Made by a program: the position numbers and the translations under genes. Below, one piece after another: positions 41,637 to 50,926 of a stretch of DNA of 64,000 nt. Source of the DNA: Kaistella flava (ex Peng et al. 2021). GTDB lineage: Bacteria; Bacteroidota; Bacteroidia; Flavobacteriales; Weeksellaceae. The notes under the pieces were generated by a model. That model was not told where the DNA came from, did not search any database, and was given only the letters and a program-made list of their open reading frames with translations. Position 1 is the first letter of the stretch. Each line of letters begins with the position of its first letter. The stretch lies in assembly GCF_015191005.1 (NCBI RefSeq), contig NZ_CP040442.1, positions 310,001 through 374,000 on the forward strand, given 5' to 3'.

Positions 41637-42434
41637 ATGGATAAACAGAAATTGTATGTCATTAAAATCGGCGGTTCTTTAATTGATAATGAAAAAGATT
41701 TAATGAACTTTTTAGAAGAATTTGCTTCTATAAAGGCATTGAAGATTCTGGTTCATGGTGGCGGAAAATTGGCTTCTGATTTAGCAGAAAAATTAAATAT
41801 TCCCCAACAAATGACGGACGGTAGGAGAGTCACCGATCAAAAAACTTTGGATGTTGTGACCATGGTTTACGCTGGGAAAGTCAATAAAAATATCGTCGCA
41901 AAACTTCAAAATTTAAATTGTAATGCGATTGGATTTTCTGGAGCAGATGGAAATTTAATTAAAGCAGAAAAACGTGTGGTTTCAAATATTGATTATGGAT
42001 TTGTAGGCGATGTTGTTTCAAAAAGTGTGAATGTTGATTTGCTTCAAAAGTTTCTAGAGCTTCAATTGGTTCCTGTTTTTTCAGCGATTACTCACAATAA
42101 AAAAGGGAATTTGCTCAACACCAATGCGGATTCTGTTGCGTCAGTTTTGGCGCAGGCTTTATCTCAAAATTATGATGTTGAACTTTTGTATTGTTTTGAT
42201 AAAGACGGCGTTTTAGAAAATGTAGAAAATCCGGATTCTCTCGTAAAGAATTTAAATTCTAAAAAATATGAGCAGTTAAGGTCTGAAAACAAATTGAATG
42301 AAGGGATTTTACCCAAACTTAAAAATGCTTTTACAGCCAAAGAAAATAATGTGAATAAAGTGGTTTTGCTCAATGAAACCAAACTACAAAACCAACTAAA
42401 TCATCAAAATGAAGGAACAGAAATCGATATATAG
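41637..42434 (+). CDS. argB: N-acylglutamate kinase
   Basis: A 265-residue amino-acid kinase that phosphorylates N-acylglutamate, the second step of arginine synthesis. It shows VIKIGGSLID, LVHGGGKLASDLAEKL and NTNADSVASVLAQAL. It follows argF' by 12 bases and overlaps the argE start by 26 bases. It acts before ArgC in the pathway although encoded after it. Confidence 0.93.
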   Translation: MDKQKLYVIKIGGSLIDNEKDLMNFLEEFASIKALKILVHGGGKLASDLAEKLNIPQQMTDGRRVTDQKTLDVVTMVYAGKVNKNIVAKLQNLNCNAIGFSGADGNLIKAEKRVVSNIDYGFVGDVVSKSVNVDLLQKFLELQLVPVFSAITHNKKGNLLNTNADSVASVLAQALSQNYDVELLYCFDKDGVLENVENPDSLVKNLNSKKYEQLRSENKLNEGILPKLKNAFTAKENNVNKVVLLNETKLQNQLNHQNEGTEIDI

Positions 42435-43491
42435 CCCGGACGAATTACTAACGAATGCCACAGAATTATTAAATAAAATCATCGCAACTCCGTCTTTGAG
42501 TAAAGATGAATACGATGTTTCACTCGTGATCGAAGGATTTTTCCATCAAAAAAATATTCCGACAAAAAGGTTGAAAAACAATATTTGGGCAGTCAATCAA
42601 TATTTTGATGAAACCAGACCTTCCATTGTTTTGAATACGCATCACGACACGGTGAAACCCAATAAAGCATTTACGATTGATCCTTTTATTCCAATTGAGA
42701 AAGATGGTAAAATATTCGGCTTGGGAAGTAATGATGCAGGCGCTTCTTTGGTTTCGATGGTGCAGGTTTTTCTTCACTTTTATGAAGAAGAAAATCTGTC
42801 GCATAATTTAATTATCGCTTTAACAGCCGAAGAAGAAATCTCTGGGAAAGACGGAATCGATTTGCTTTTTCCGCAACTTCTGAATGTAGAATTGGTGATT
42901 GTTGGGGAACCGACTCAAATGAATTTAGCCATCGCAGAAAAAGGGTTGTTGGTCATCGATGGTGAAATTTTCGGAACTGCTTCTCACGCTGCGCATCCAA
43001 ATCCGGACAATGCGATTGTGAAATGCATGGCGGATTTACAGCATATTTTGAACTTCAAATTCCCGAAAGTTTCGCCCTATTTGGGTGAAGTAAAAGTTAC
43101 GCTTTCGGTCATCAATGCCGGAACTCAACATAACGTGGTTCCCGAAAAATGCAACTTCACTTTAGATGTTCGTGTGACTGATGAATACAGCAATAAAGAG
43201 GTTTTTGAAATCATTCAGTCCGAAATGAAATCTAAATTAACGGCGCGATCATTCAGATTAAATTCTTCCAGAATTGATGAAAATCATCCGATTGTAAAAG
43301 CAGGTTTAGAAATTGGCAGAACAACTTACGGTTCTCCGACGTCTTCTGATCAGGCGATTATTCCGTGTACATCGGTGAAAATCGGTCCTGGCGACAGCAC
43401 AAGATCTCATACAGCCGACGAATTTATTTATATTAATGAAATAAAAGAAGGCATTGAAATCTATATTAAAATTTTGGAAAAAATATTGTAA
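42409..43491 (+). CDS. argE: M20-family N-acylcitrulline/N-acylornithine deacylase
   Basis: A 360-residue zinc aminoacylase. Metal ligands and catalytic residues are visible in LNTHHDTVKPN, LGSNDAGASLVSM, ALTAEEEISG and VIVGEPTQM; the dimerisation domain occupies about 170-280. With an N-acylornithine carbamoyltransferase in the operon, its natural substrate is more likely N-acylcitrulline than N-acetylornithine. It overlaps argB by 26 bases. Confidence 0.9.
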   Translation: MKEQKSIYSPDELLTNATELLNKIIATPSLSKDEYDVSLVIEGFFHQKNIPTKRLKNNIWAVNQYFDETRPSIVLNTHHDTVKPNKAFTIDPFIPIEKDGKIFGLGSNDAGASLVSMVQVFLHFYEEENLSHNLIIALTAEEEISGKDGIDLLFPQLLNVELVIVGEPTQMNLAIAEKGLLVIDGEIFGTASHAAHPNPDNAIVKCMADLQHILNFKFPKVSPYLGEVKVTLSVINAGTQHNVVPEKCNFTLDVRVTDEYSNKEVFEIIQSEMKSKLTARSFRLNSSRIDENHPIVKAGLEIGRTTYGSPTSSDQAIIPCTSVKIGPGDSTRSHTADEFIYINEIKEGIEIYIKILEKIL

Positions 43492-43526
43492 ATCTGTTTT
43501 TAACAGTTTTTAAAATAAAAGAAATA

Positions 43527-44831
43527 ATGAAAAAAATTTGGCAAAAAAATAAATCTCTAACCAACCAATTGGTCAATAATTTCACGGTTGGAAAAGATTT
43601 AGATTTCGATGATCGGTTGGCAAAATATGATGTTTTGGGTTCGATGGCGCATTGCAAAATGTTGGCAGAAGTGGGTTTAATTTCAAATCAAGAATCGCTT
43701 AAATTATTATCAGTTTTAAATGAAATTCTAGAAAGCATCGAAAATAATACTTTCGAAATCGATTCTGAAGCAGAGGATATTCACTCTCAAATCGAATCTA
43801 TTTTAATTGAAAAATTAGGTTCAACTGGAAAAAAAATCCATACTGCGCGTTCAAGAAACGATCAGGTTTTATTGGATATTAAATTATATTTATTAGATGA
43901 AATCCGTGAAATTGGTGAATTAACTGATGCTCTTTTTCAGTTATTGATTCGTTTGGCAAATCAGCATAAAAACGTTTTATTGCCGGGTTATACGCATTTT
44001 CAAGTTGCGATGCCTTCGTCTTTTGGATTGTGGTTTGGCGCTTATGCAGAGGCCTTGGTTGATGATGCAGAATTACTTTTGTCAGTCAAAAATATCATCA
44101 ATAAAAATCCTTTAGGATCTGCTGCCGGTTACGGTTCTTCATTTCCGATTGATCGGGAAAGTACGACCTATCATTTGAATTTTAAAACTTTGAATTACAA
44201 TTCGGTTTACGCACAAATGACGCGTGGGAAATCAGAGAAATTACTGGCGTCTTCGATGTCTGTTTTGGCTGGAACTTTAAGTCGATTTTCCTATGATGTC
44301 TGTTTATATTTAAGTCAGAATTTTGATTTCATCAGTTTTCCAAAAGAATTTACAACAGGTAGCAGCATTATGCCACACAAGAAAAATCCTGATATTTTTG
44401 AGTTAGTAAGAGCGCGTTGCAACCGAATTCAGTCTTTGCCGAATGAACTGATTTTGCTCACCAATAATTTACCTTCCGGCTATCATCGGGATATGCAGTT
44501 GACCAAAGAAATCCTTTTCCCAGCGATTGATTCTTTAAAAGAATGTTTGGAAATTTTGATTTATACTTTGCCGAACATCGAAGTTAAAGAAGGGATTTTA
44601 GAAGATGAGAAGTACAGGTATATTTTCAGCGTAGAGAAAATTAATGAAGAAGTGAAAAATGGAAATTCATTTCGTGATGCTTATGTTAACATAGGAAATG
44701 ATATTGAAAATAATGAATTTGAATACGATGCTAAAGACTTAAATCATAGTCATCAGGGAAGTATTGGCAATTTGTGCTTAGACGAAATTAGCCATCAATT
44801 CCATAAAATATCCTGCAAATTATTGGCTTAA
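43527..44831 (+). CDS. argH: Argininosuccinate lyase
   Basis: A 434-residue lyase that splits argininosuccinate into arginine and fumarate, the last step of the pathway. The signature TGSSIMPHKKNPDIFELVRA contains the catalytic Ser loop and HTARSRNDQV is present near residue 100. It is the last gene of the operon. Its stop overlaps the stop of the convergent Lrp-type gene by 4 bases, with no terminator in between. Confidence 0.95.
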   Translation: MKKIWQKNKSLTNQLVNNFTVGKDLDFDDRLAKYDVLGSMAHCKMLAEVGLISNQESLKLLSVLNEILESIENNTFEIDSEAEDIHSQIESILIEKLGSTGKKIHTARSRNDQVLLDIKLYLLDEIREIGELTDALFQLLIRLANQHKNVLLPGYTHFQVAMPSSFGLWFGAYAEALVDDAELLLSVKNIINKNPLGSAAGYGSSFPIDRESTTYHLNFKTLNYNSVYAQMTRGKSEKLLASSMSVLAGTLSRFSYDVCLYLSQNFDFISFPKEFTTGSSIMPHKKNPDIFELVRARCNRIQSLPNELILLTNNLPSGYHRDMQLTKEILFPAIDSLKECLEILIYTLPNIEVKEGILEDEKYRYIFSVEKINEEVKNGNSFRDAYVNIGNDIENNEFEYDAKDLNHSHQGSIGNLCLDEISHQFHKISCKLLA

Positions 44832-45283
44832 TCGAGTTTAAATTTAGTGGTCTTTTTCACTTCATGTAAAGCGATCGAACTGTGATATTGCCAGATATTT
44901 GGCGAGTTAGAAATGACATTAACAGCGAAGTCGTTGTAAGAGTTAATGTCCTTTGCGATAATTTTCAACATATAATCATATTCCCCGGAAAGGCTGATGA
45001 TTTCCTGAACTTCATCAAAACTTTCGATGTGTTTTTCAAAATCTTCCAAGGTTTTTTGAGATTGTTCTTTCAGTCGGATATTACAGTAAACGATAATATT
45101 TAGACCGAGTTTTTCACGGTTAAGGATGGCGACATATTTCTCGATAACGTTCTGTTTCTCGAGTTGTTTGATTCGTTCGTAAGTCGGCGTAAAGGTAAGT
45201 CCGATTTTCTCCGAGATTTCTTTCACCGATAACGTGGAGTCTTCCTGAAGTAAAGTGAGAATCATTCTGTCCTTGGCATCCAT
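44828..45283 (-). CDS. Lrp/AsnC-family transcriptional regulator
   Basis: A 151-residue regulator (from the ATG at 45283, MDAKDRMILTLLQED). An N-terminal helix-turn-helix (LSVKEISEKIGLTFTPTYER) is followed by a RAM ligand-binding domain (residues about 65-145: GLNIIVYCNIRLKEQ; ISLSGEYDYMLKIIAKD). A second in-frame ATG at 45301 is possible. Lrp-type proteins sense amino acids. Between the arginine operon and pyrB-carAB it is a good candidate to coordinate arginine and pyrimidine supply, though its targets are not shown. Confidence 0.88.
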   Translation of the reverse strand: MDAKDRMILTLLQEDSTLSVKEISEKIGLTFTPTYERIKQLEKQNVIEKYVAILNREKLGLNIIVYCNIRLKEQSQKTLEDFEKHIESFDEVQEIISLSGEYDYMLKIIAKDINSYNDFAVNVISNSPNIWQYHSSIALHEVKKTTKFKLD

Positions 45284-45389
45284 AAATTTGATTTTGAACA
45301 AAAATATTAAAAATAAGGCGAAAAGTGCGTGTTGATCGAGAATAGTTTTATTTGTTGAAAAAACCTTTTCCAGATTTCAGAAAATATTA

Positions 45390-45397
45390 TATCTTTG
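45390..45397 (+). promoter_or_regulatory. -7 promoter box of the pyrB-carAB leader
   Basis: TATCTTTG fits the TAnnTTTG consensus. No convincing -33 box is seen at the right distance. The expected transcription start falls within a few bases of the ATG at 45404. Confidence 0.55.
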
Positions 45398-45403
45398 CAA
45401 CTA

Positions 45404-45472
45404 ATGAAAAGAATATTTCCATTAGAAGATTTACATGCAGGCAGCAATGCCGATATTCACGATATTTATTAA
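45404..45472 (+). CDS. Putative pyrB leader peptide, 22 aa
   Basis: An ATG seven bases after the promoter box opens a 22-codon frame (starts MKRIFPLEDLHAG, ends ADIHDIY) that stops one base before the terminator hairpin at 45474. The geometry matches a translation-coupled attenuator: a ribosome at the stop codon would cover the 5' arm of the hairpin. The message would be leaderless or nearly so. No known leader peptide matches. The peptide could also be a chance frame. Confidence 0.5.
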   Translation: MKRIFPLEDLHAGSNADIHDIY

Positions 45473-45473
45473 C

Positions 45474-45503
45474 AACGAAGTCATTTTGGCTTCGTTTTTT
45501 TTT
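45474..45503 (+). terminator. Attenuator hairpin in front of pyrB
   Basis: AACGAAG (45474-45480) and CTTCGTT (45490-45496) form a perfect stem with a 9-base loop, followed by seven T. It is in the same direction as pyrB and lies only 18 bases before its start, so it must be read through or avoided for pyrB to be expressed from the upstream promoter. Confidence 0.85.
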
Positions 45504-45521
45504 GATTTAAAAACTAAAATT

Positions 45522-46418
45522 ATGCTCAGAACAGCCGATTTATCCGTAGAAAAAATTAACAAATTGCTTCAGGAAGCCGACGAGTTTTCCAAAGGTAAAG
45601 TGTTAAAAGCCAAAAGTGAAATCTATGTTTCCAATCTTTTTTTTGAAGACAGCACCAGAACAAAAACAAGTTTTGATGTTGCCGAAAGAAAGTTAGGTTT
45701 AAACGTGGTTCCTTTTGATATCTCCGCAAGTTCCGTTAATAAAGGAGAATCACTTTACGACACGGTAAAAACAATGAAAAGTCTTGGAATCGATCTTTGT
45801 GTGATCCGTCACAAAAAAGAAAAATTCTATGATGAATTTAAAGGAATTGATATTTCGATTATCAATGGGGGCGATGGAACCGGAAATCATCCGTCTCAAA
45901 ACATTTTAGATTTAATGACGATTCAGCAGGAATTCGGAAAATTTAAAGGTTTAAAAGTGGGAATTGTAGGCGATGTAAAACACAGTAGAGTTGCAAATTC
46001 TAACGCTGAAGTTCTTAGAAAACTTGGAGCCAAAGTTTATTTCTCAGGTCCAGAACAATGGTTTGATGAAGGAACAATTATCAACGGAACGTACTTATCC
46101 ATCGATGATTTGGTAAAAGAAGTTGATGTGTTAATGTTATTGAGAATTCAATACGAAAGACACGAAAGCGATGAACAGTTAAAACTTTCTCCTGAAAAAT
46201 ACCACCGCAAATTTGGTTTAACAGTAGACCGTGAAAAAGCGATGAAAAAAGAAGCCATCATTATGCATCCAGCACCGATTAACAGAGGAGTTGAAATAGC
46301 AGACGAATTGGTTGAATGCAAACGTTCCCGCATTTTTAAACAAATGGAAAACGGCGTTTTCGCCAGAATGGCCATTTTGAAAACTGCTTTGGAAGCAAAA
46401 GGATTCGAATTTGAATAA
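45522..46418 (+). CDS. pyrB: Aspartate carbamoyltransferase catalytic subunit
   Basis: A 298-residue enzyme joining carbamoyl phosphate and aspartate, the committed step of pyrimidine synthesis. Signatures: FFEDSTRTKTSFDVAE (phosphate loop), GDGTGNHPSQNILDL, and MHPAPINRGVEIAD. The frame is open upstream, but the ATG at 45522 (MLRTADLSVEKINKLL) gives the family length and lies after the terminator. No regulatory subunit pyrI is present. carA follows after another terminator-like hairpin. Confidence 0.95.
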   Translation: MLRTADLSVEKINKLLQEADEFSKGKVLKAKSEIYVSNLFFEDSTRTKTSFDVAERKLGLNVVPFDISASSVNKGESLYDTVKTMKSLGIDLCVIRHKKEKFYDEFKGIDISIINGGDGTGNHPSQNILDLMTIQQEFGKFKGLKVGIVGDVKHSRVANSNAEVLRKLGAKVYFSGPEQWFDEGTIINGTYLSIDDLVKEVDVLMLLRIQYERHESDEQLKLSPEKYHRKFGLTVDREKAMKKEAIIMHPAPINRGVEIADELVECKRSRIFKQMENGVFARMAILKTALEAKGFEFE

Positions 46419-46465
46419 AATAAATCTATAAAATTGCTAAGGTTAATCCCTTGGTAAATGTAATT

Positions 46466-46503
46466 GACGCAGTATTATGAAAGAAATTCTTGCGTCTTTT
46501 TTT
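46466..46503 (+). terminator. Terminator-like hairpin between pyrB and carA
   Basis: GACGCAG (46466-46472) and TTGCGTC (46490-46496) pair over seven positions with one G-T wobble around a 17-base loop, followed by seven T. It lies 35 bases before carA and would uncouple carAB from pyrB unless relieved. Confidence 0.7.
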
Positions 46504-46518
46504 AAAAATAAAAAGTGA
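46477..46518 (+). CDS. Putative carA leader peptide, 13 aa
   Basis: A 13-codon frame (MKEILASFFKNKK) starts in the loop of the hairpin at 46466-46503, runs through its 3' arm and the T-tract, and stops 20 bases before carA. Ribosomes on it would open the hairpin. The Phe and Lys codons simply reflect the T and A runs, so chance is a real alternative. Confidence 0.35.
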   Translation: MKEILASFFKNKK

Positions 46519-46538
46519 CGATCTAGTAAAAAGTAAAA

Positions 46539-47627
46539 ATGAAAAAGAAATTAATTTTAGAATCTGGCGAAGTGTTTCACGGAAAAGGTTTCGGAGCCGA
46601 GCAGGACATTGAAGGCGAAGTCGTTTTCAATACTGGAATGACGGGTTATCAGGAATTGATATCCGACCCTTCTTACTGCGGGCAAATCGTTTGTATGACC
46701 TATCCGCTCATCGGGAATTATGGAATTAACCGCGACGATTACGAAAGCATCGAACCTGCGATCAAAGGTTTAATCGTAAAAGAAGTATGTGATTTTCCTT
46801 CCAACTTTAGAACTCAAATGGATCTGGATGAGTTTTTCCAAAAAAGAAATCTTTCCGGAATCTCTGGAATCGACACCAGAAGATTAACGAGAGTTCTTCG
46901 AAATTCAGGCGTTGTAAAAGGTAAAATAGTAAATGAAGATGCTGATGAAAATTTAGTAATCGAAAATTTAAAAGCCTCTGTTTTAGCCACCGATCAGGTT
47001 GCCCAGGTTTCTACCAAAACATCCTACGCAAATCCGGGAAGAGGTTTGAAAGTAGTCTTAGTTGATTACGGTTCCAAACTCGGAATTTTACGCGAACTCG
47101 CTCAGAGAGATTGCGACGTTATCGTGGTTTCTCAGGATACTACAGCAGAAGAAATTCTGTTGATTAATCCTGATGGAGTCATGCTTTCCAACGGTCCTGG
47201 AGATCCGGAAGATGTGAAAGGTACCATCGAAATGATTCAAAAACTTTTAGGTAAAGTTCCAATTTTTGGAATCTGTTTAGGACATCAGTTGATCGCTTTG
47301 GCAAGTGGTGCAAAAACTTTTAAATTGAAATTCGGACATCGTGGTGGAAACCATCCGGTTTTAGATCTTAAGAAAAATAAAGTTGCGATTACTTCTCAAA
47401 ATCACGGTTACGCCGTTGATCAGGAATCTTTAAAGAATACCGATTTAGAAGAAACACATATCGCCTTAAACGACAGAACCAACGAAGGTTTGAAACACAA
47501 AATTCATCCTTGTTTTTCTGTGCAATATCACCCGGAAGCAAGTCCAGGTCCGGAAGATGCAAACTATTTATTTGATGAATTTATTGAAATGATGGAAGAA
47601 TTTAAATCTAAAAAATTATCTAAGTAA
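46539..47627 (+). CDS. carA: Carbamoyl-phosphate synthase small (glutaminase) subunit
   Basis: A 362-residue amidotransferase subunit that supplies ammonia from glutamine to CarB. The class I glutaminase Cys is in [15 protein letters not shown] and the His/Glu in [14 protein letters not shown]. The N-terminal half shows [20 protein letters not shown], typical of CarA. Its stop is two bases before the carB start. Carbamoyl phosphate is used by PyrB and by the ArgF' encoded about 6 kb upstream. Confidence 0.97.
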   Translation: MKKKLILESGEVFHGKGFGAEQDIEGEVVFNTGMTGYQELISDPSYCGQIVCMTYPLIGNYGINRDDYESIEPAIKGLIVKEVCDFPSNFRTQMDLDEFFQKRNLSGISGIDTRRLTRVLRNSGVVKGKIVNEDADENLVIENLKASVLATDQVAQVSTKTSYANPGRGLKVVLVDYGSKLGILRELAQRDCDVIVVSQDTTAEEILLINPDGVMLSNGPGDPEDVKGTIEMIQKLLGKVPIFGICLGHQLIALASGAKTFKLKFGHRGGNHPVLDLKKNKVAITSQNHGYAVDQESLKNTDLEETHIALNDRTNEGLKHKIHPCFSVQYHPEASPGPEDANYLFDEFIEMMEEFKSKKLSK

Positions 47628-47629
47628 AG

Positions 47630-50600
47630 ATGGCAAAACGTACAGATATAAAAACAATTTTAGTTATCGGAAGTGGTCCAATCATCATCGGTCAAGCCGC
47701 AGAATTTGATTACGCAGGAACTCAGGCGTGCTTATCTTTAAGAGAAGAAGGCTATAAAGTAATCCTCATCAATTCCAATCCGGCAACCATCATGACCGAT
47801 GTTGAGATTGCCGATAAAGTTTACATCGAACCAATATCATTAGAATTCGTAAGTCATATTATTCGTAAGGAACGTCCAGATGCGCTTTTGCCAACTTTGG
47901 GTGGACAAACTGGTTTAAATATGGCCGTAGAATTAGAAAATTCTGGAATTCTGGAAGAATGTAAAGTAGAAGTTCTCGGAACCAAACTTTCAGCCATCAA
48001 TCAAGCGGAAGACCGTGATTTATTCCGGAATTTAATGCGTGAATTAAACGAACCCGTTCCAGATTCTGATATTGTAAATAACGTTCAGTCGGCTTTAGAA
48101 TTCGCTCACAATATTGGTTATCCTGTGATTGTTCGTCCAGCGTTTACGATGGGTGGAACTGGTGGTGGAATTGCTCATAGTGATGACGAATTGAAAGAAA
48201 TTACAAGTTTCGGTTTAAAATACAGTCCCGTTCGTCAGTGTTTGATTGAAAAATCCATCGCCGGCTTCAAGGAGATCGAGTACGAAGTAATGCGTGACAA
48301 AAACGACAATGCGATTGTAGTTTGTAATATGGAAAACATCGATCCTGTGGGAATTCACACTGGAGATTCGATTGTGGTTGCTCCTTCACAAACGCTTTCA
48401 GATCGGGAATATCAAATGTTGAGAAATTCTTCATTAAAAATTATTCGCGCTTTAGGAATTGAAGGTGGCTGTAATGTTCAGTTGGCTTTAGATCCAAATT
48501 CTTACGATTACTATATCATCGAAGTAAATCCAAGAGTGTCGCGTTCATCGGCTTTGGCAAGTAAAGCAACAGGTTATCCGATTGCTAAAATCGCTGCTAA
48601 AATCGCTGTCGGTTTGACTTTAGATGAAATCATGAATCCGGTGACTGGAAAAACTTACGCATGTTTTGAACCTGCTTTGGATTATGTCGTAACGAAATTC
48701 CCACGTTTCCCTTTTGATAAATTTGAAACCGCTGACAGAAGACTTTCAACCCAAATGAAAGCAACCGGAGAAGTGATGGCAATCGGTCGAAACTTCGAAG
48801 AATCTTTGCAGAAAGCAATTCGTTCTTTAGAAACAGGTTTAAGACATATCGGACTCAAATCAAAAGATGCTGCTGCATTAACCGACGAGGAAATCGAAAG
48901 AAGAATCAGAGTTTGTGATGATGAGCGTTTGTTCATTATCGGCGACGCTTTGAGAAGAGGCTACGACTGGGAAAAAATAGTTGAGTGGAGTAAAATTGAT
49001 AAATTCTTCATCTGGAAAATTAAAAAACTCATCGATTTCGAAAAGGTTATTGCTGAAAATAAATTCGACAAAGAAACTTTACTCGAAGCCAAGAAATTAG
49101 GATTTTCAGATTTAAGTATCGCAACATTATGGAACTCTACTCAAAAAGAAATTTTTGAATACCGAAGAAATAATGGAGTAATGCCGGTTTATAAAATGGT
49201 CGATACTTGCGCTGCGGAATTTGAAAGTGAAACGCCTTATTTCTACGGAACGTACGAAGAGGAAAACGAAAGTGTTCCTTCCAATAAAGAAAAAATCATC
49301 GTTTTAGGTTCTGGTCCAATTCGGATTGGACAAGGTGTAGAATTCGATTACGCCACGGTTCACTCGGTTTGGGCAATAAAAGAAATGGGTTACGAAGCGA
49401 TTATCATTAATAATAATCCGGAAACCGTTTCCACCGATTTCTCCATTTCCGATAAATTATATTTCGAACCTTTGACCGAAGAAGATGTAATGAACATCAT
49501 CGATTTGGAAAAGCCAAAAGGAGTCGTAGTTCAGTTTGGTGGACAAACTGCCATTAATTTAGCAGATAAATTAGCCGCACACGGCGTTCAGATTTTAGGA
49601 ACTTCTCTGGAAGATTTAGACCGCGCCGAAAATAGAAATAAATTTGAAGCCGCACTTCAGGAAATGGGAATTCCACAACCTTTGGGAAAAACCTGCTTTA
49701 CAAAAGAAGAGGCTTTGGTTATCGCGAATGAAATCGGTTTCCCGGTTTTAGTTCGTCCGAGTTATGTGTTAGGAGGAAGAGCCATGGAAATCGTTTATGA
49801 TGAGCATGAACTTTCTCATTATATGACGAATGCGGTGAAAGAAAATTCTGAACATCCGATTTTGATTGACCGATATTTAACCGGAAAAGAAGTTGAAATT
49901 GACGCAATTTGTGACGGTGAAACAGTAGTGATTCCAGGGATTATGGAACATATCGAAAGAGCAGGAGTTCACTCCGGAGATTCGATCGCCGTTTATCCAC
50001 CACAAAATATCAACGCTGAGCAAATCGCTACGTTAGTTGATTATACCGAAAGATTAGCGAAAGGATTGAATGTGATTGGCTTAATGAATATTCAATATGT
50101 CCTTTATCAAGGCGGTGTTTACGTGATTGAGGTAAATCCAAGATCGAGTAGAACCGTTCCTTTCTTATCAAAGATTACCGAAATCCCGATGGCGAATTTA
50201 GCCACGAAAGTAATACTCGGACAAAAATTAAAAGATCTCGGTTATAAAAACGGTTTGGCTCCAGTGAAAGACGGAGTTTATGTAAAAGTTCCGGTCTTCT
50301 CCTTTTCAAAATTAACAAGAGTTGATATTTCCCTCGGACCAGAAATGAAATCCACGGGAGAAGTAATGGGGAAAGATACGACGTTGGAAAAAGCCTTATA
50401 CAAAGGGTTAATCGGAGCCGGAAGAAAAATGCCTTTACACGGCTCAATCCTTTTCACTGTCGCAGATAAACATAAAGAAGAAGCCTGTGAACTCGCACGA
50501 AGATTTCAGGAAATTGGCTTCAGAATCTGGGCAACTGAAGGAACTGCAAACTATTTTGAAGAAAACGGCGTTCGCACCAAAATCGGTTATAAAATCGAAG

Positions 50601-50815
50601 AAAATCCGGAAATTAATTTGATCGATTTAATTCAAACCGGAAAAGTTCAATACATTGTAAATACCATGACCAAAGGAAAACAATCCGAAAGAGACGGTTT
50701 CCAAATCCGAAGAACGTCGGTTGAAAATGGGGTTCCTTGTTTAACTTCGATGGATACGGTTGAAGCGATTTTAAAGGTGATTGAAAGTATGAGTTTTAAA
50801 ATGGAGCAGATGTAA
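47630..50815 (+). CDS. carB: Carbamoyl-phosphate synthase large subunit
   Basis: A 1,061-residue synthetase with two homologous ATP-grasp halves ([20 protein letters not shown] at residue 13 and [20 protein letters not shown] near 558) and a C-terminal MGS-like allosteric domain. ATP-grasp signatures [17 protein letters not shown] and [17 protein letters not shown] are intact. It makes carbamoyl phosphate from bicarbonate, ammonia and two ATP. It is the last gene of the pyrB-carA-carB unit, followed by two terminators. Confidence 0.97.
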   Translation: MAKRTDIKTILVIGSGPIIIGQAAEFDYAGTQACLSLREEGYKVILINSNPATIMTDVEIADKVYIEPISLEFVSHIIRKERPDALLPTLGGQTGLNMAVELENSGILEECKVEVLGTKLSAINQAEDRDLFRNLMRELNEPVPDSDIVNNVQSALEFAHNIGYPVIVRPAFTMGGTGGGIAHSDDELKEITSFGLKYSPVRQCLIEKSIAGFKEIEYEVMRDKNDNAIVVCNMENIDPVGIHTGDSIVVAPSQTLSDREYQMLRNSSLKIIRALGIEGGCNVQLALDPNSYDYYIIEVNPRVSRSSALASKATGYPIAKIAAKIAVGLTLDEIMNPVTGKTYACFEPALDYVVTKFPRFPFDKFETADRRLSTQMKATGEVMAIGRNFEESLQKAIRSLETGLRHIGLKSKDAAALTDEEIERRIRVCDDERLFIIGDALRRGYDWEKIVEWSKIDKFFIWKIKKLIDFEKVIAENKFDKETLLEAKKLGFSDLSIATLWNSTQKEIFEYRRNNGVMPVYKMVDTCAAEFESETPYFYGTYEEENESVPSNKEKIIVLGSGPIRIGQGVEFDYATVHSVWAIKEMGYEAIIINNNPETVSTDFSISDKLYFEPLTEEDVMNIIDLEKPKGVVVQFGGQTAINLADKLAAHGVQILGTSLEDLDRAENRNKFEAALQEMGIPQPLGKTCFTKEEALVIANEIGFPVLVRPSYVLGGRAMEIVYDEHELSHYMTNAVKENSEHPILIDRYLTGKEVEIDAICDGETVVIPGIMEHIERAGVHSGDSIAVYPPQNINAEQIATLVDYTERLAKGLNVIGLMNIQYVLYQGGVYVIEVNPRSSRTVPFLSKITEIPMANLATKVILGQKLKDLGYKNGLAPVKDGVYVKVPVFSFSKLTRVDISLGPEMKSTGEVMGKDTTLEKALYKGLIGAGRKMPLHGSILFTVADKHKEEACELARRFQEIGFRIWATEGTANYFEENGVRTKIGYKIEENPEINLIDLIQTGKVQYIVNTMTKGKQSERDGFQIRRTSVENGVPCLTSMDTVEAILKVIESMSFKMEQM

Positions 50816-50819
50816 ATTT

Positions 50820-50854
50820 ACTTTGTCAAAGTTAAAATCTTTGACAAAGTTTTC
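50820..50854 (+). terminator. First terminator after carB
   Basis: ACTTTGTCAAAG and CTTTGACAAAGT form a perfect 12-bp stem around TTAAAAT, followed by TTTT. It starts four bases after the carB stop. Confidence 0.9.
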
Positions 50855-50864
50855 ATAAAATGAG

Positions 50865-50897
50865 CCCTTCAAGTTATTTAACTTTGAAGGGTTTTTA
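50865..50897 (+). terminator. Second, tandem terminator after carB
   Basis: CCCTTCAAGT pairs with ACTTTGAAGGG (one bulge) and is followed by a T run. Two terminators in tandem isolate the WYL gene from carB. Confidence 0.85.
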
Positions 50898-50926
50898 TTG
50901 CTATTTTTACAAAAAAAAAATACAGA

